DNA from: a bacterium
GTDB lineage: Bacteria > Zhuqueibacterota > QNDG01 > JAGLOF01
Assembly: GCA_016934955.1 (NCBI GenBank)
Contig: JAFGRY010000026.1
Span: 1 to 64,000, forward strand
DNA: 64,000 nt
Direction: 5' to 3'
A model generated the notes under the pieces. That model was given only the letters and a program-made list of their open reading frames with translations. It searched no databases and was not told the DNA's origin. Below, piece after piece: positions 10,004-18,727 of this stretch (positions are counted from its first letter, which is position 1; the number at the start of each line of letters is the position of its first letter). The position numbers and the translations under genes are program-made.

Positions 10004-10039
10004 AAAAAAAACCGCGCATTCTTCAATGAATACGCGGTT
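10004..10039 (-). terminator. Rho-independent terminator of the C10 peptidase gene
   Basis: Read on the minus strand, AACCGCG-T-ATTC pairs with GAAT-G-CGCGGTT (12 pairs including one T-G wobble) around a six-base loop and runs directly into a stretch of seven or more T. It lies 26 bases past the stop codon of the C10 peptidase gene. Confidence 0.85.
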
Positions 10040-10064
10040 GTACAGCGCAGGTCGTTTTTGCGGT

Positions 10065-12623
10065 TCACAGATTGCTCACCTGGGACCCTTTTCCGACATT
10101 TGCCTTCCAGAAGTCGTTCTTGTCGTCGTTCTGCACCTGGCCGTTCAGGTTGAAATCGGCGGCGCGATATCCTGATACGCCTACCTGGGCTTTCCAGAAG
10201 TCGTTCTTGTCGTCGTTCTGCACCTGCTGGTTGCCGCTGGCATCGCCGCTGTAGAGGCCGTAGACACCGCTTTCAAGCAGGGCCGCATCCCCGCCCCGGT
10301 ACCTGGAAAGTCCTTCCGAAAAATCATAAACTGTCGATCCTGAGGCGGAAAGCGCGATGGAATCCGGGCTCATCACGGCAAGGTGGTTGCGGTGGCGCAC
10401 GACGAGGTAGTAATATCCTTCGGCTGCGTCCATCATGAGCTGCGTATCACCGTTTTCACTGACAATCCGCCCGTCGTTTCGCAGAAAGGCGCTGCGGGAA
10501 TCAATCGCTGAACCGTCGACGGTACTGCGCAGCTGCACCAGCACCCAGTCGGTGATCCCCTCCGGAACGCTCGCCACTGTCCGGGCATCCTCGCTGTAGG
10601 GCGCTGTCAGGGGAATATACCCGCCGCTTTGCAGGGCAGTGTACATGGTGTCGCCATCTGCATCGTAGGGACCTTCCAGAAAGAGCCTCAGTTCGACCAG
10701 GGGAGAGGACCTGCTGATCAGCTCAACATCAGAGACGTTGCTCCAAAAGCCATCCTGGTAAGCGCTGCAGCGGTAGAGATATGTGCCGTTTGCGTCGGCA
10801 GCGTCTGTATAGCTGGTGCTGAGCGTGCTGCCGGCGATGGTGGTCCAACCGCTGCAGGAGCCTCCAGTGACGGTAAAATTGTCTACGAAGAACCCGACAT
10901 CGCTGTACGCGTCACCGTTCCAGTACGATCCCATCGGTTCGTCTATAACGAAGCGGAAAAAGATGTGGGTTCCGATATATGGCGACAAGTCAATGGATGA
11001 TTCCACGGTCCAGACAATACTGCTGCCATCATTATATGGTGAATACGTTTTCACTGCGGTCCAGCCCACTCCATCCTCCGATACCTCCAGGCGAATTTCC
11101 GCATTCTTGTGATAATAGGCACCGTAATCATAAGTGACTGCAGTCGTTTCGGTAACATATACGGCCTGTTCCAGCACAGCTGTGCCGTTGGTCACGTTGT
11201 TGACGTACCCCCGCAGGGAATAATCGCCGGTTTTGCTCTGAGTGTCAGTAAGGTTCCAGGTGCCGGTCAGTCTCCAGCCCCCTGCACCCGCTTCCAGGCC
11301 ATCGAAACAGGTTGCGGTTTCACCGCTGACAAAGGCCCGTTCAAGTTTGTAGTAGTCTGCGGGATTGTTCCGAGCAGTGTTCCAGGAGACGGTGATACTG
11401 TGTGCGGTTGTAGTAGTGCCCGGATCGGTGACGTCAGGTGATGGGACAATGTCGAGCACCGCACCGTTGACGACCGTGAACGAGTAGGGTGACGAGTTCA
11501 CATCAGGCAGCACGTACCAGGCATCTGAGGTACCGTACCAGCCCATGTTCAGATGGTACTCGTCCGATCCACCGGTATCCCGGAAACCGTCAACGACCAC
11601 GGCGTGCCCGCCGTAGGATCCGCTGATGCTCAGTTCCGCCGGTCTGCTGTTCTCCATGTTGGTCCTCAGCCGAGTGTAAAAATCACCGGTATTCTTTACG
11701 TATTCCCCCCGAGCCCGAAAGTATTCGCTGAGGGCTGGCGCCACATCGCTGGTAAAAGCGCCAGAGCCGCTGCTGGAATAATTCATGTCGACGGCGACAC
11801 CACAGTGGTAGGTCAGTTCTCCCACTGCCTGCCGTTCCGAGACGCCTGCGCCGGCGCCAAGATAGATATCAAGAATATTGTCCCAGTCATAGAATGTTGT
11901 CCCGAAATCGGCGGAAAGCACCGCAGGATCTTCAACGCCGTTGTCCCAATTATACGAGTGGCTGCCGGATCCGGTGAGGGGCCACCGGTAATAGTTAAGT
12001 ATCTGCCCCATGGCCGTCGCCACGCAGCCGCAGGGATCATAATTGGGAGTGAAGTAATTGAATGTATAATTCGAGCCGTCAGTTGTCTGACCCCATTGGG
12101 AAGTGAGAAAGGGTCCGTACTCTGAGGCATAGGTGGTCTGCACAACCGGCTTTTGCAGTATACGGCCCGCGGGATCGACCATTTCCAGAGAGATGTTCCA
12201 GTTTTGTCGATGCGCTTCCAGAGCCGAGGATCCGATCAGTCCTTTATTGACGGCACCCATCCGCTGCGGGATGTCCTTGCGCAGGAGCGAGAGAAGAATG
12301 TTCTCCGCTGATTCGGTAGTGTCGAACACTGAATATTCCGAATAGGCGATAACGGGATTGAGGCGGTCGTCCGCCGTTATGACAACAAATCCCCGGGGCT
12401 CCAGATTGAGCGTGTAGGCGATGATTTCACTACCGCTGCTATCGGAGATGGCAATCATCTCCGCCGCGGTGCCGTAGGACTGACCGCTCCGGACAAAGGC
12501 CGGTGACCGGTGCAGCCAGGCGGTTGCCGCCCGTTTCGCATCGTTCTTCGCCACTTTTTCAGCCGTAAGAACAGACGGAATCAGGAGAATGGGAATCAGT
12601 ATGGAAAGCAGTTTTTTTTGCAT
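10065..12623 (-). CDS. Secreted C10-family (streptopain-like) cysteine peptidase with dockerin-like C-terminus
   Basis: The 852-residue protein starts at the ATG at 12623, which begins a classic signal peptide (MQKKLLSILIPILLIPSVLT); an in-frame TTG ten codons earlier is less likely. An N-terminal prodomain (AAEMIAISD, RGFVVITADDRLNPVIAYS) precedes the peptidase domain with catalytic Cys200 in PCGCVATAMGQILNYYRWP and His340 in YGGHAVVVDGF, as in SpeB and interpain. Then come an Ig/FN3-like stretch, a jelly-roll-like domain with CFDGLEAG and EPMGSYW, and a C-terminal module: FLEGPY...GYIPLTAPY, WVLVQLR, VVRHRNHLAVMS, then two EF-hand-like loops (DASGNQQVQNDD and DFNLNGQVQNDD). The module is also on the next gene. 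Role: extracellular protein breakdown. Confidence 0.92.
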   Translation of the reverse strand: MQKKLLSILIPILLIPSVLTAEKVAKNDAKRAATAWLHRSPAFVRSGQSYGTAAEMIAISDSSGSEIIAYTLNLEPRGFVVITADDRLNPVIAYSEYSVFDTTESAENILLSLLRKDIPQRMGAVNKGLIGSSALEAHRQNWNISLEMVDPAGRILQKPVVQTTYASEYGPFLTSQWGQTTDGSNYTFNYFTPNYDPCGCVATAMGQILNYYRWPLTGSGSHSYNWDNGVEDPAVLSADFGTTFYDWDNILDIYLGAGAGVSERQAVGELTYHCGVAVDMNYSSSGSGAFTSDVAPALSEYFRARGEYVKNTGDFYTRLRTNMENSRPAELSISGSYGGHAVVVDGFRDTGGSDEYHLNMGWYGTSDAWYVLPDVNSSPYSFTVVNGAVLDIVPSPDVTDPGTTTTAHSITVSWNTARNNPADYYKLERAFVSGETATCFDGLEAGAGGWRLTGTWNLTDTQSKTGDYSLRGYVNNVTNGTAVLEQAVYVTETTAVTYDYGAYYHKNAEIRLEVSEDGVGWTAVKTYSPYNDGSSIVWTVESSIDLSPYIGTHIFFRFVIDEPMGSYWNGDAYSDVGFFVDNFTVTGGSCSGWTTIAGSTLSTSYTDAADANGTYLYRCSAYQDGFWSNVSDVELISRSSPLVELRLFLEGPYDADGDTMYTALQSGGYIPLTAPYSEDARTVASVPEGITDWVLVQLRSTVDGSAIDSRSAFLRNDGRIVSENGDTQLMMDAAEGYYYLVVRHRNHLAVMSPDSIALSASGSTVYDFSEGLSRYRGGDAALLESGVYGLYSGDASGNQQVQNDDKNDFWKAQVGVSGYRAADFNLNGQVQNDDKNDFWKANVGKGSQVSNL
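10105..10226. repeat. 35-bp direct repeat encoding the two dockerin-like loops
   Basis: Two identical 35-base copies (10105-10139 and 10192-10226, 87-base period) begin TTCCAGAAGTCGTTC on the plus strand. They encode the paired QVQNDDKNDFWKA segments of the peptidase C-terminus. Identity at the DNA level suggests recent duplication or gene conversion between the two calcium-loop-like units. Confidence 0.8.
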
Positions 12624-12859
12624 AGAGAACCTGTCTCTTACTATGGTCTGCAACGTTCCTGAAACGAACAGTCACGTTCCTGCAAAATCCGCACCATCTT
12701 GAGGTTACGGCATATCTGCCTGTTGAGGGCAGTGTTATCGGACAGTGACCGGGGGTATAAGGCAAAATTTTCCCATGAGAGAGGAAAAGACGTAACTATT
12801 TGACGCTGTGGTGGTTAAATGATAAATAGAGATCGATGGTGGGGGGTAGCACGGGAGTG

Positions 12860-15013
12860 CTAGTATTCACTTACCTGGGTTCCCTTGCCGACATTGGTTT
12901 TCCATAAGTCATTTTTATCGTCATTCTGTACCTGGCCGTTGAGGTTGAAATCGGCGCTGCGGTATCCCGAAAGCCCTACCTGGGTTTTCCAGTAATCATT
13001 CTTGTCATCGTTCTGCACCTGTCCGTTACCGCTAGCGTCGCCTGAGTACATCCCGTACACACCGCCCCCCAGGTTCGCCGCATCACCGCCGTAACACTGT
13101 CCGATGCCGGTCGTAAAATCCCAGGCTGCGCTGCCGCTGTTCATGTCCAGCAGGGATGAACTCATTACCGCCAGGTGGTTGCGGTGCCTGACCACAATAT
13201 AATAGTCATACAATTTTTCGACAAACATTTCCACGCCGGTGCTGTTCGTTTCCGTGAAGATCCGGCCGTTACTGCCCAGAAAAGCGCTGCGGCTGACCAC
13301 GGCGGGGCCGCCGGCGGTGCGGCGCAGTTCCACCAGCACCCAGTCCACCACACCCGAGGGGATAGAACTGACTACACGTGGATCTTGAATGTAGGGGGAT
13401 GTTAGTGGTATATATCCATTGTCTTTGAGGGTAGTCGACATGTCTGAACCATTATACGGCCCTTCCAGGAACACATCGATGGCCAGGGTGACCGGTTCCC
13501 TCGCCGTGTAACTCCCCGGCGAATAGTAGCTCCAGTTCTGTTTCAAACGGCGGTAGAGAGGATCGTCCCATTTGCTGGGGCGGGTGTCGGTAAGAGATTC
13601 GTCGTTATGGTAAATTTTTATTTTATCGTCATACATATCGAAGATGACGATCTCTTCCCGGCTGTCACCCGCGACATCGGCAACATAGACATTCTTCGCC
13701 TGCATGTTTGAGTTCGACATGGTCGTCCAGACGGCAGAGCCGTTCACTGCGTTAAAAATGCCGACATGCCCGTGCACGTGCCTTGCTTTCGCTGCCAGAT
13801 ACTCCATGCCGCTGCCGTCCCAGTCCACTGTCCAGATCATTTCCAAACCATCGCCATTACCGCTGGCGTTGAATCCGATCGGCAATGTATTATTCGCTGT
13901 CTGATAATCGGCAATCCTGGTGCCGGTGTTGTCGTAGACCCAGGGATGCTGATCGTCACTGAAGCGTGAGCGGTTCCAGATTTCCAGCCCGGTATAGGAA
14001 TCGTTGAATTCACCGACACAAACATTCTGCGGTTCCCTCTCACTCGCTGTGGTAAAAAGATCGACTGTCTTTTTCCAGATAAGCCCTGACTGAGAAAGAA
14101 GAACCGTGTTGAAATGGCCGCTGCGAGAACCTTCTTCCGCGATCACCCATTCCAGACCCGCTATATCCTGTCTGTAGTCGCCGATGCTGATACAGTCGAT
14201 ATGATCGACAAACGTGGAAACACCAATTACCCAGCTATCATCATAACCGGTGAGAATCTGCGCAGTACCATCGTGGTCAATGAAAGTACCGCCGACTACT
14301 TCATCCAACCCGTCTCCATCCACATCGGCACAGAAGAAGGCACCGTGAGCCTGCCCCCAGTATCCTTCATAATAGTCACTGGTGTTTCGATCCTGGTCCA
14401 CCCGCCAGAGCTGCATGTCCGCTCCGCGCGGTTCAGCGAGATTGATCGCGATCAATGATCTGTTAATATAGAAGTACTGTTTATCTTCGTCTTCAGGCAC
14501 TTCACTTCTTGCATCGACGGTCTGCACGATAATATCCCGGTCCCCAAGACCCCTCAGGTTGGCAACGGAGATGTATCCGCCCCGTTGATAGTCGTCCAGC
14601 CCGTCACCGATGGTATCAAGGGCGCATATCTGTTCATCAATGCCGGTGAGACCATTCACTACATGGATGATATTTGCATCATCAAGGAGGATTACTTCAG
14701 TCTGGAAATCTCCGTCGATATCCGCGACGGTAAACGATGATCCATTAACGGTGTCGAGAGGAGCGGCTTCATAGGCCCAGAGTGCATCACCGGTGCTGTA
14801 ATGGTCGTACGCCCGAAGATGGGTAGGAGTCCGGTACAGGTAGTCGACGGCCCCGTCACCATTGAGGTCCGCAACCATAAAATGATCACCGAAATCAAAG
14901 TAAAGTGATCCGGACACCGGTATCTCATAGGGGTTAGCCGTATACTGCTCTATTTGTGCGAAGAGAGAGGTAGCGCAGCAAATTACTGCCGCTGTGATGG
15001 CAAATGATCTCAT
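12860..15013 (-). CDS. Secreted FG-GAP-like propeller protein with dockerin-like C-terminus
   Basis: The 717-residue protein has a signal peptide (MRSFAITAAVICCATSLFAQ). Repeated calcium-loop blades of FG-GAP/VCBS type follow (MVADLNGDGAVDYLYR, FTVADIDGDFQTEVILLD, FFCADVDGDGLDEVVGG, YVADVAGDSREEIVIFD), spread over about residues 40-480 and probably forming one propeller. The last 200 residues match the peptidase C-terminus: FLEGPYNGSDMSTTLKDNGY, WVLVELR, VVRHRNHLAVMS, then loops DASGNGQVQNDD and DFNLNGQVQNDD and a terminal NVGKGTQV. It is likely an adhesin or binding protein displayed or released alongside the peptidase. The short hairpin at the stop codon lacks a T run. Confidence 0.85.
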   Translation of the reverse strand: MRSFAITAAVICCATSLFAQIEQYTANPYEIPVSGSLYFDFGDHFMVADLNGDGAVDYLYRTPTHLRAYDHYSTGDALWAYEAAPLDTVNGSSFTVADIDGDFQTEVILLDDANIIHVVNGLTGIDEQICALDTIGDGLDDYQRGGYISVANLRGLGDRDIIVQTVDARSEVPEDEDKQYFYINRSLIAINLAEPRGADMQLWRVDQDRNTSDYYEGYWGQAHGAFFCADVDGDGLDEVVGGTFIDHDGTAQILTGYDDSWVIGVSTFVDHIDCISIGDYRQDIAGLEWVIAEEGSRSGHFNTVLLSQSGLIWKKTVDLFTTASEREPQNVCVGEFNDSYTGLEIWNRSRFSDDQHPWVYDNTGTRIADYQTANNTLPIGFNASGNGDGLEMIWTVDWDGSGMEYLAAKARHVHGHVGIFNAVNGSAVWTTMSNSNMQAKNVYVADVAGDSREEIVIFDMYDDKIKIYHNDESLTDTRPSKWDDPLYRRLKQNWSYYSPGSYTAREPVTLAIDVFLEGPYNGSDMSTTLKDNGYIPLTSPYIQDPRVVSSIPSGVVDWVLVELRRTAGGPAVVSRSAFLGSNGRIFTETNSTGVEMFVEKLYDYYIVVRHRNHLAVMSSSLLDMNSGSAAWDFTTGIGQCYGGDAANLGGGVYGMYSGDASGNGQVQNDDKNDYWKTQVGLSGYRSADFNLNGQVQNDDKNDLWKTNVGKGTQVSEY

Positions 15014-15679
15014 GTTTTGATTTTTTCCCGTCTATCTGTAAAACCGTGTTGTAACGGTTGTATTTATGCAAAATACATACCAGCACCGTCAGCCTGAACA
15101 TGGCACAGGTTACGGCAGATTCGAGGCTGGTCAGGCAGAATCTGCCGGGTAAAACCTGCCGGTTTTCGGTATCACTATCCAACGACCGGAAGGCCTGCAA
15201 AGTTCCTGCTGTTTCAGTCGAAATATAGCGAGGGGAAGGGTGAGAAACAAATGGTTTTTTGAAAGAAAAGGAGACGGCAGGCAGGGGACAGGACCGTCCC
15301 GGCCCCCCTCCCCGAATTTCCAACGGAAGACTCGAAAATAACGAAAGAGAAAAATAGAATAAAGATCGGTCATCGGTGTCGGTATCGTTTTCGCGATCGC
15401 TTTTCGGTGTTCGGAGGGTGGAGATCCTCGCTCCCGGGGGGGGGGAGAAAACCGGAGGCAGGAAAACAGAGAGAGCTTGAACATAATCTTTGACCATTGT
15501 TGCAGAGCCGATAGCGATACCGATACCGACCCATAGAGCTTGTCTTTACTATTTTTGTGATTTTCGTGTCTTTCGTTGGAAGATGAGGGTGGTGCAATGG
15601 GGCCGGTCTCTCGCCTCCGGCCTCCGTTTTTCGTAATTTTTCCATGCATTCCCCCCGGTAATTTCGTATATTGTTCCCC
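15014..15679. other. Gene-free stretch containing a degenerate inverted repeat element
   Basis: Between a minus-strand and a plus-strand gene, so promoters for both should lie at its ends; no clear -35/-10 pair was seen. AACCGT and ACGGTT form a small inverted repeat near 15042-15060. Most of the stretch is the large inverted repeat listed separately, with a run of ten G near 15437-15446. Reading frames across it are low-complexity shadows with no homology I recognise. Confidence 0.6.
15302..15597. repeat. Imperfect long inverted repeat with GGTATCGGTATCG and ACGAAAGACACGAAAA arms
   Basis: The arms lie at roughly 15302-15395 and 15507-15597. On the minus strand the right arm reads CCAACGAAAGACACGAAAAT...ATAG, then GGTCGGTATCGGTATCGCTA. 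The left arm on the plus strand reads TTCCAACGGAAGACTCGAAA...ATAGA, then GGTCATCGGTGTCGGTATCG. The arms match with scattered differences and flank about 110 bases. Both motifs resemble dispersed intergenic repeats of other bacteria (from general knowledge, not searched). It looks like an old palindromic repeat, not a gene. Confidence 0.6.
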
Positions 15680-16567
15680 ATGAGGAAACGGATCAAGAAA
15701 ATGTTCAATAAACAGCTGCGTAACGCCCGTAATATCGACGTGTACGCGCTGGTGGGCAAGGCCGGGACAGGAAAGAGTTTCCGGGCGCGGCTGCTCATGG
15801 AAAAATACGGCATCGACCTCATGGTTGACGACGGGCTCCTCATTCACGATCAGCACATCATCGCCGGCCGCTCGGCCAAACGGGAGCAGAACCGCTTCAA
15901 GGCCGTGAAACGGGCCGTGTTCCAGTACGAAGATCACCGCATCGAAGTGCGGGATGCGATCCGTAAAGAGAAGAGCCGTAAAATTCTCCTGCTGGGCACG
16001 TCCGAACACATGGTGGGGCTGATCGCCGAGCGGCTGGAACTGCCGGTGCCGGGAACACTTATCTATATTCAGGATATCGCCACTACCGACGAGATCGACC
16101 GGGCGCAGCGAAGCCGGAAAGTGCACGGCAAGCATGTGATCCCTCTGCCGGTGGTGGAGGTGAAGCAGCACTATTCTCACCGCATTCTCGATACGATCAG
16201 GTTCGGCCTGGAATCGAAGGCCTGGTTTTTCCGCAAGCCGAAAACCGTGGAAAAGACCATCGTACAGCCGCCTTTCGGCCGCCTGGGGAGAATCAGTATT
16301 TCAGAAGCGGCGCTCAGCCAGATGATCATGCACTGCATCGAAGAGCAGGCCGAGGATGCAGATATTCTCAAACTGATCATCGAACCATCGCCCTCCGGAT
16401 ACAGAATAGAGGCGCTGCTGCGCTGTCCCCACCACACTATTCTGCCGCAGACACTCTACAACCTCCAGCAGTACACCGTCTCCCATGTGACCAAATACAG
16501 CGGTATTGAGATCAAGTCACTGGATCTCACCGTCGAAGAGATGAAAGAGGATGACGAGGCATCATGA
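15680..16567 (+). CDS. P-loop NTPase-like protein with C-terminal Asp23/Gls24-like domain
   Basis: A 295-residue protein from the ATG at 15680 (an in-frame TTG nine bases earlier is less likely). A Walker A motif, VGKAGTGKSF, sits near residue 30, followed by MVDDGLLIHDQHIIAGRSAKRE and ILLLGTSEHMVGLIAERL. The last 100 residues (GRISISEAALSQMIMHCIEE through SHVTKYSGIEIKSLDLTVEE) have the pattern of Asp23/YloU envelope-stress domains: a short helix, a strand pair, and a closing D-L-T-V. The two parts are rarely described together. Its stop overlaps the start of the next gene (ATGA), so the two are translationally coupled. Role unknown; the Asp23 link is from pattern, not alignment. Confidence 0.7.
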   Translation: MRKRIKKMFNKQLRNARNIDVYALVGKAGTGKSFRARLLMEKYGIDLMVDDGLLIHDQHIIAGRSAKREQNRFKAVKRAVFQYEDHRIEVRDAIRKEKSRKILLLGTSEHMVGLIAERLELPVPGTLIYIQDIATTDEIDRAQRSRKVHGKHVIPLPVVEVKQHYSHRILDTIRFGLESKAWFFRKPKTVEKTIVQPPFGRLGRISISEAALSQMIMHCIEEQAEDADILKLIIEPSPSGYRIEALLRCPHHTILPQTLYNLQQYTVSHVTKYSGIEIKSLDLTVEEMKEDDEAS

Positions 16568-17562
16568 AAAAGGCACTGGCACTCATCTCCACCGGTCTTG
16601 ACAGTCTTCTGGCCGCGGCGGTGGTGCAGCACCAGGGGATCGAGGTGGAGGGCGTCTGTTTTGTCATGGCGTTTGACAATCTCGCCCGCAAAGCGCACAG
16701 CGGCGGTGTCGAAGAGTCGGTCGCCTCTCTCGGTATTCCCGTACGAGTGGTGGATATTTCCGGGGAGTTTCTTCCCACGCTTCTTCATCCCGCCCACGGG
16801 TACGGCTCCGGCGTCAATCCCTGCATCGACTGCCACCTCTTCATGCTCAGGAAGGCTCACGACATGCTTGCGGAGACCGGAGCCGATTTTCTCGTTACCG
16901 GCGAGGTCGTCGGCCAGCGGCCGATGTCCCAGCGGCGCGACACCCTGGCCCATATGAATAAAATCATGCCGTTCAGCGATCTGGTGCTGCGGCCCCTCTC
17001 GGCCCGGCTGCTGCCGCCGACACTGCCCGAACGTGAAGGGTGGGTGGACCGGGAGGCGCTCTATGCCATCAGCGGACGAAGCCGGAAGCAGCAGATGGAA
17101 ATGGCCAAAGCGTTCGGATTCACCAGCTACAGTTCTCCGGCGGGGGGCTGTATTCTCACCGATCCCGTGTTTTCCCGGCGCCTGAAACGGCTCTTCGACA
17201 TCAAGGGCCGGGATGCCGTGACCCTGCAGGATCTCCAGCTGCTTCGTATCGGCCGTCATTTTTGTCTTGAGGACAGTACGCATATTGTTGTCGGCAGGAA
17301 CGAAGCGGAAAACGAGCGGCTCAGCGATTTTTTCCCGCATGGATGGCGGTTCGAACCCCGGGATGTTCCCGGTCCCCTGGTGATCAGTGACGATGTTTCC
17401 GGTCCGGCACAGGTTGCTCTGGCCGCCGCGGTCACCGCACGCTATACCAGTAAATCCGCGACCGGCGCGCCGGTGGCAGTCGTCTGGCGGCACGGTGAGG
17501 AGGGGGGAGTGGTCGAAGCCGCCCCGGCCGCTGAAAAATCCCTGGAAAAATGGCGTCTGTAG
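16564..17562 (+). CDS. PP-loop ATPase related to MnmA/ThiI-type tRNA thiolation enzymes
   Basis: The 332-residue protein begins with a PP-loop-like motif (ALISTGLDSLLAA, near residue 10), altered from the usual SGGxDS. It also has GVNPCIDCH and VTGEVVGQRPMSQRRD, found in a family often annotated as tRNA (5-methylaminomethyl-2-thiouridylate) methyltransferase-like. A segment SPAGGCILTDPVFSRRLK follows. The C-terminal third (LLRIGRHFCLEDSTHIVVGRN) resembles the NFACT-R/DUF814 fold. It probably activates a substrate by adenylation, perhaps for tRNA sulfur modification; the real reaction is not established. Its ATG overlaps the stop of the P-loop/Asp23-like gene. Confidence 0.75.
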   Translation: MKKALALISTGLDSLLAAAVVQHQGIEVEGVCFVMAFDNLARKAHSGGVEESVASLGIPVRVVDISGEFLPTLLHPAHGYGSGVNPCIDCHLFMLRKAHDMLAETGADFLVTGEVVGQRPMSQRRDTLAHMNKIMPFSDLVLRPLSARLLPPTLPEREGWVDREALYAISGRSRKQQMEMAKAFGFTSYSSPAGGCILTDPVFSRRLKRLFDIKGRDAVTLQDLQLLRIGRHFCLEDSTHIVVGRNEAENERLSDFFPHGWRFEPRDVPGPLVISDDVSGPAQVALAAAVTARYTSKSATGAPVAVVWRHGEEGGVVEAAPAAEKSLEKWRL

Positions 17563-17606
17563 GGGAGCGGGAAGTGAAAAATGCTTTGGAATACGATCGG
17601 GCATAA

Positions 17607-17855
<249 letters not shown>

Positions 17856-17890
17856 TTTTTAGTCAGTCAGGTATGGGTTTTGTTTAAAGG

Positions 17891-17916
17891 GCAGAGTTGC
17901 AACTCTGCTCTTTTTC
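17891..17916 (+). terminator. Rho-independent terminator after ferredoxin
   Basis: GCAGAGTT and AACTCTGC pair perfectly (8 base pairs, two-base loop GC) and are followed by TCTTTTTC. It lies 35 bases after the ferredoxin stop and ends 20 bases before the thiD start. Confidence 0.85.
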
Positions 17917-17935
17917 ATTGAAGGGAGCACCGTCC

Positions 17936-18727
17936 GTGAAAACAGCGCTCACCATCGCCGGATCCGATTCGGGGGGCGGCGCGGGCATTCAGGCTGACCT
18001 GAAGACATTCACCGTTTTCGGCGTCTACGGCATGTCGGTCATTACCGCGGTTACCGCCCAGAACACACAATCAGTGAGCAGCGTGCAGGGCATCACGCCC
18101 GCAATGGTCAGGGAACAGCTGCGCATGGTGTTCGCGGATTTTCCCGTCCATGCCGTGAAGACCGGCATGCTCTTTACCGCCGCCATTGTCGAGGCTGTGG
18201 CGGCCTTTCTCGGGCAGCACCGCCCGGTGCCCCTGGTGGTCGATCCGGTGATGATTTCGACCAGCGGCAGCGCGCTGCTGGCACAGGATGCGGTGACGGC
18301 GCTGAAATCGCGTCTCTTTCCCATTGCCGACCTGGTCACTCCCAACCTTCATGAAGCGGAGGCGCTGAGCGGCATCACCATTTCCAATCCGGGCCTCATG
18401 GAACGGGCCGCCCGCATCATCGCGGAAACCGGCTGCCGGGGCGTGCTGATCAAGGGAGGACACCTGGAAGCGGAAGCCAGGGATCTGCTCCTCTGGAACG
18501 ATGAACTGATCGCTTTCACGAAACCGCGGCTCGAGACCACCAGTACCCATGGAACGGGATGCACGCTGTCCGCGGCCATCGCCGCGGGTCTGGCCGGGGG
18601 GAGCTCGCTGCCCGACGCGGTCCGCGAGGCCAAGGAATTCGTTCACCGGGCCATGGAACACGGATTGCACCTGGGCGCGGGCAACGGCCCCCTGAACCAC
18701 ATGGCGGGAATGCCGGATGGAAACTGA
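17936..18727 (+). CDS. thiD: Hydroxymethylpyrimidine/phosphomethylpyrimidine kinase
   Basis: A 263-residue ribokinase-fold protein with the ThiD hallmarks ALTIAGSDSGGGAGIQADLKTF at the N-terminus, TAVTAQNT, VVDPVMISTSG, LVTPNLHEAEALSG, and the anion-hole motif THGTGCTLSAAIAAGL. It phosphorylates HMP and HMP-phosphate in thiamine synthesis. The GTG at 17936 is chosen because GGGAG precedes it and the longer frame would cross the ferredoxin terminator. No TPP riboswitch is visible upstream. Its 3' end overlaps queH by 11 bases. Confidence 0.95.
   Translation: MKTALTIAGSDSGGGAGIQADLKTFTVFGVYGMSVITAVTAQNTQSVSSVQGITPAMVREQLRMVFADFPVHAVKTGMLFTAAIVEAVAAFLGQHRPVPLVVDPVMISTSGSALLAQDAVTALKSRLFPIADLVTPNLHEAEALSGITISNPGLMERAARIIAETGCRGVLIKGGHLEAEARDLLLWNDELIAFTKPRLETTSTHGTGCTLSAAIAAGLAGGSSLPDAVREAKEFVHRAMEHGLHLGAGNGPLNHMAGMPDGN

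Noticed and set aside
12624..12653. TTG start ten codons upstream for the C10 peptidase
   Set aside because: The ATG at 12623 begins the signal peptide directly; the extra residues would put polar sequence before it.
12847..12862. TAGCAC/GTGCTA hairpin at the stop codon of the FG-GAP-like gene
   Set aside because: Only six pairs and no T run on the minus strand, so not called a terminator.
15131..16180. 349-codon minus-strand frame
   Set aside because: Half is antisense to the P-loop/Asp23-like gene and half is the low-complexity inverted repeat; no protein family is visible.
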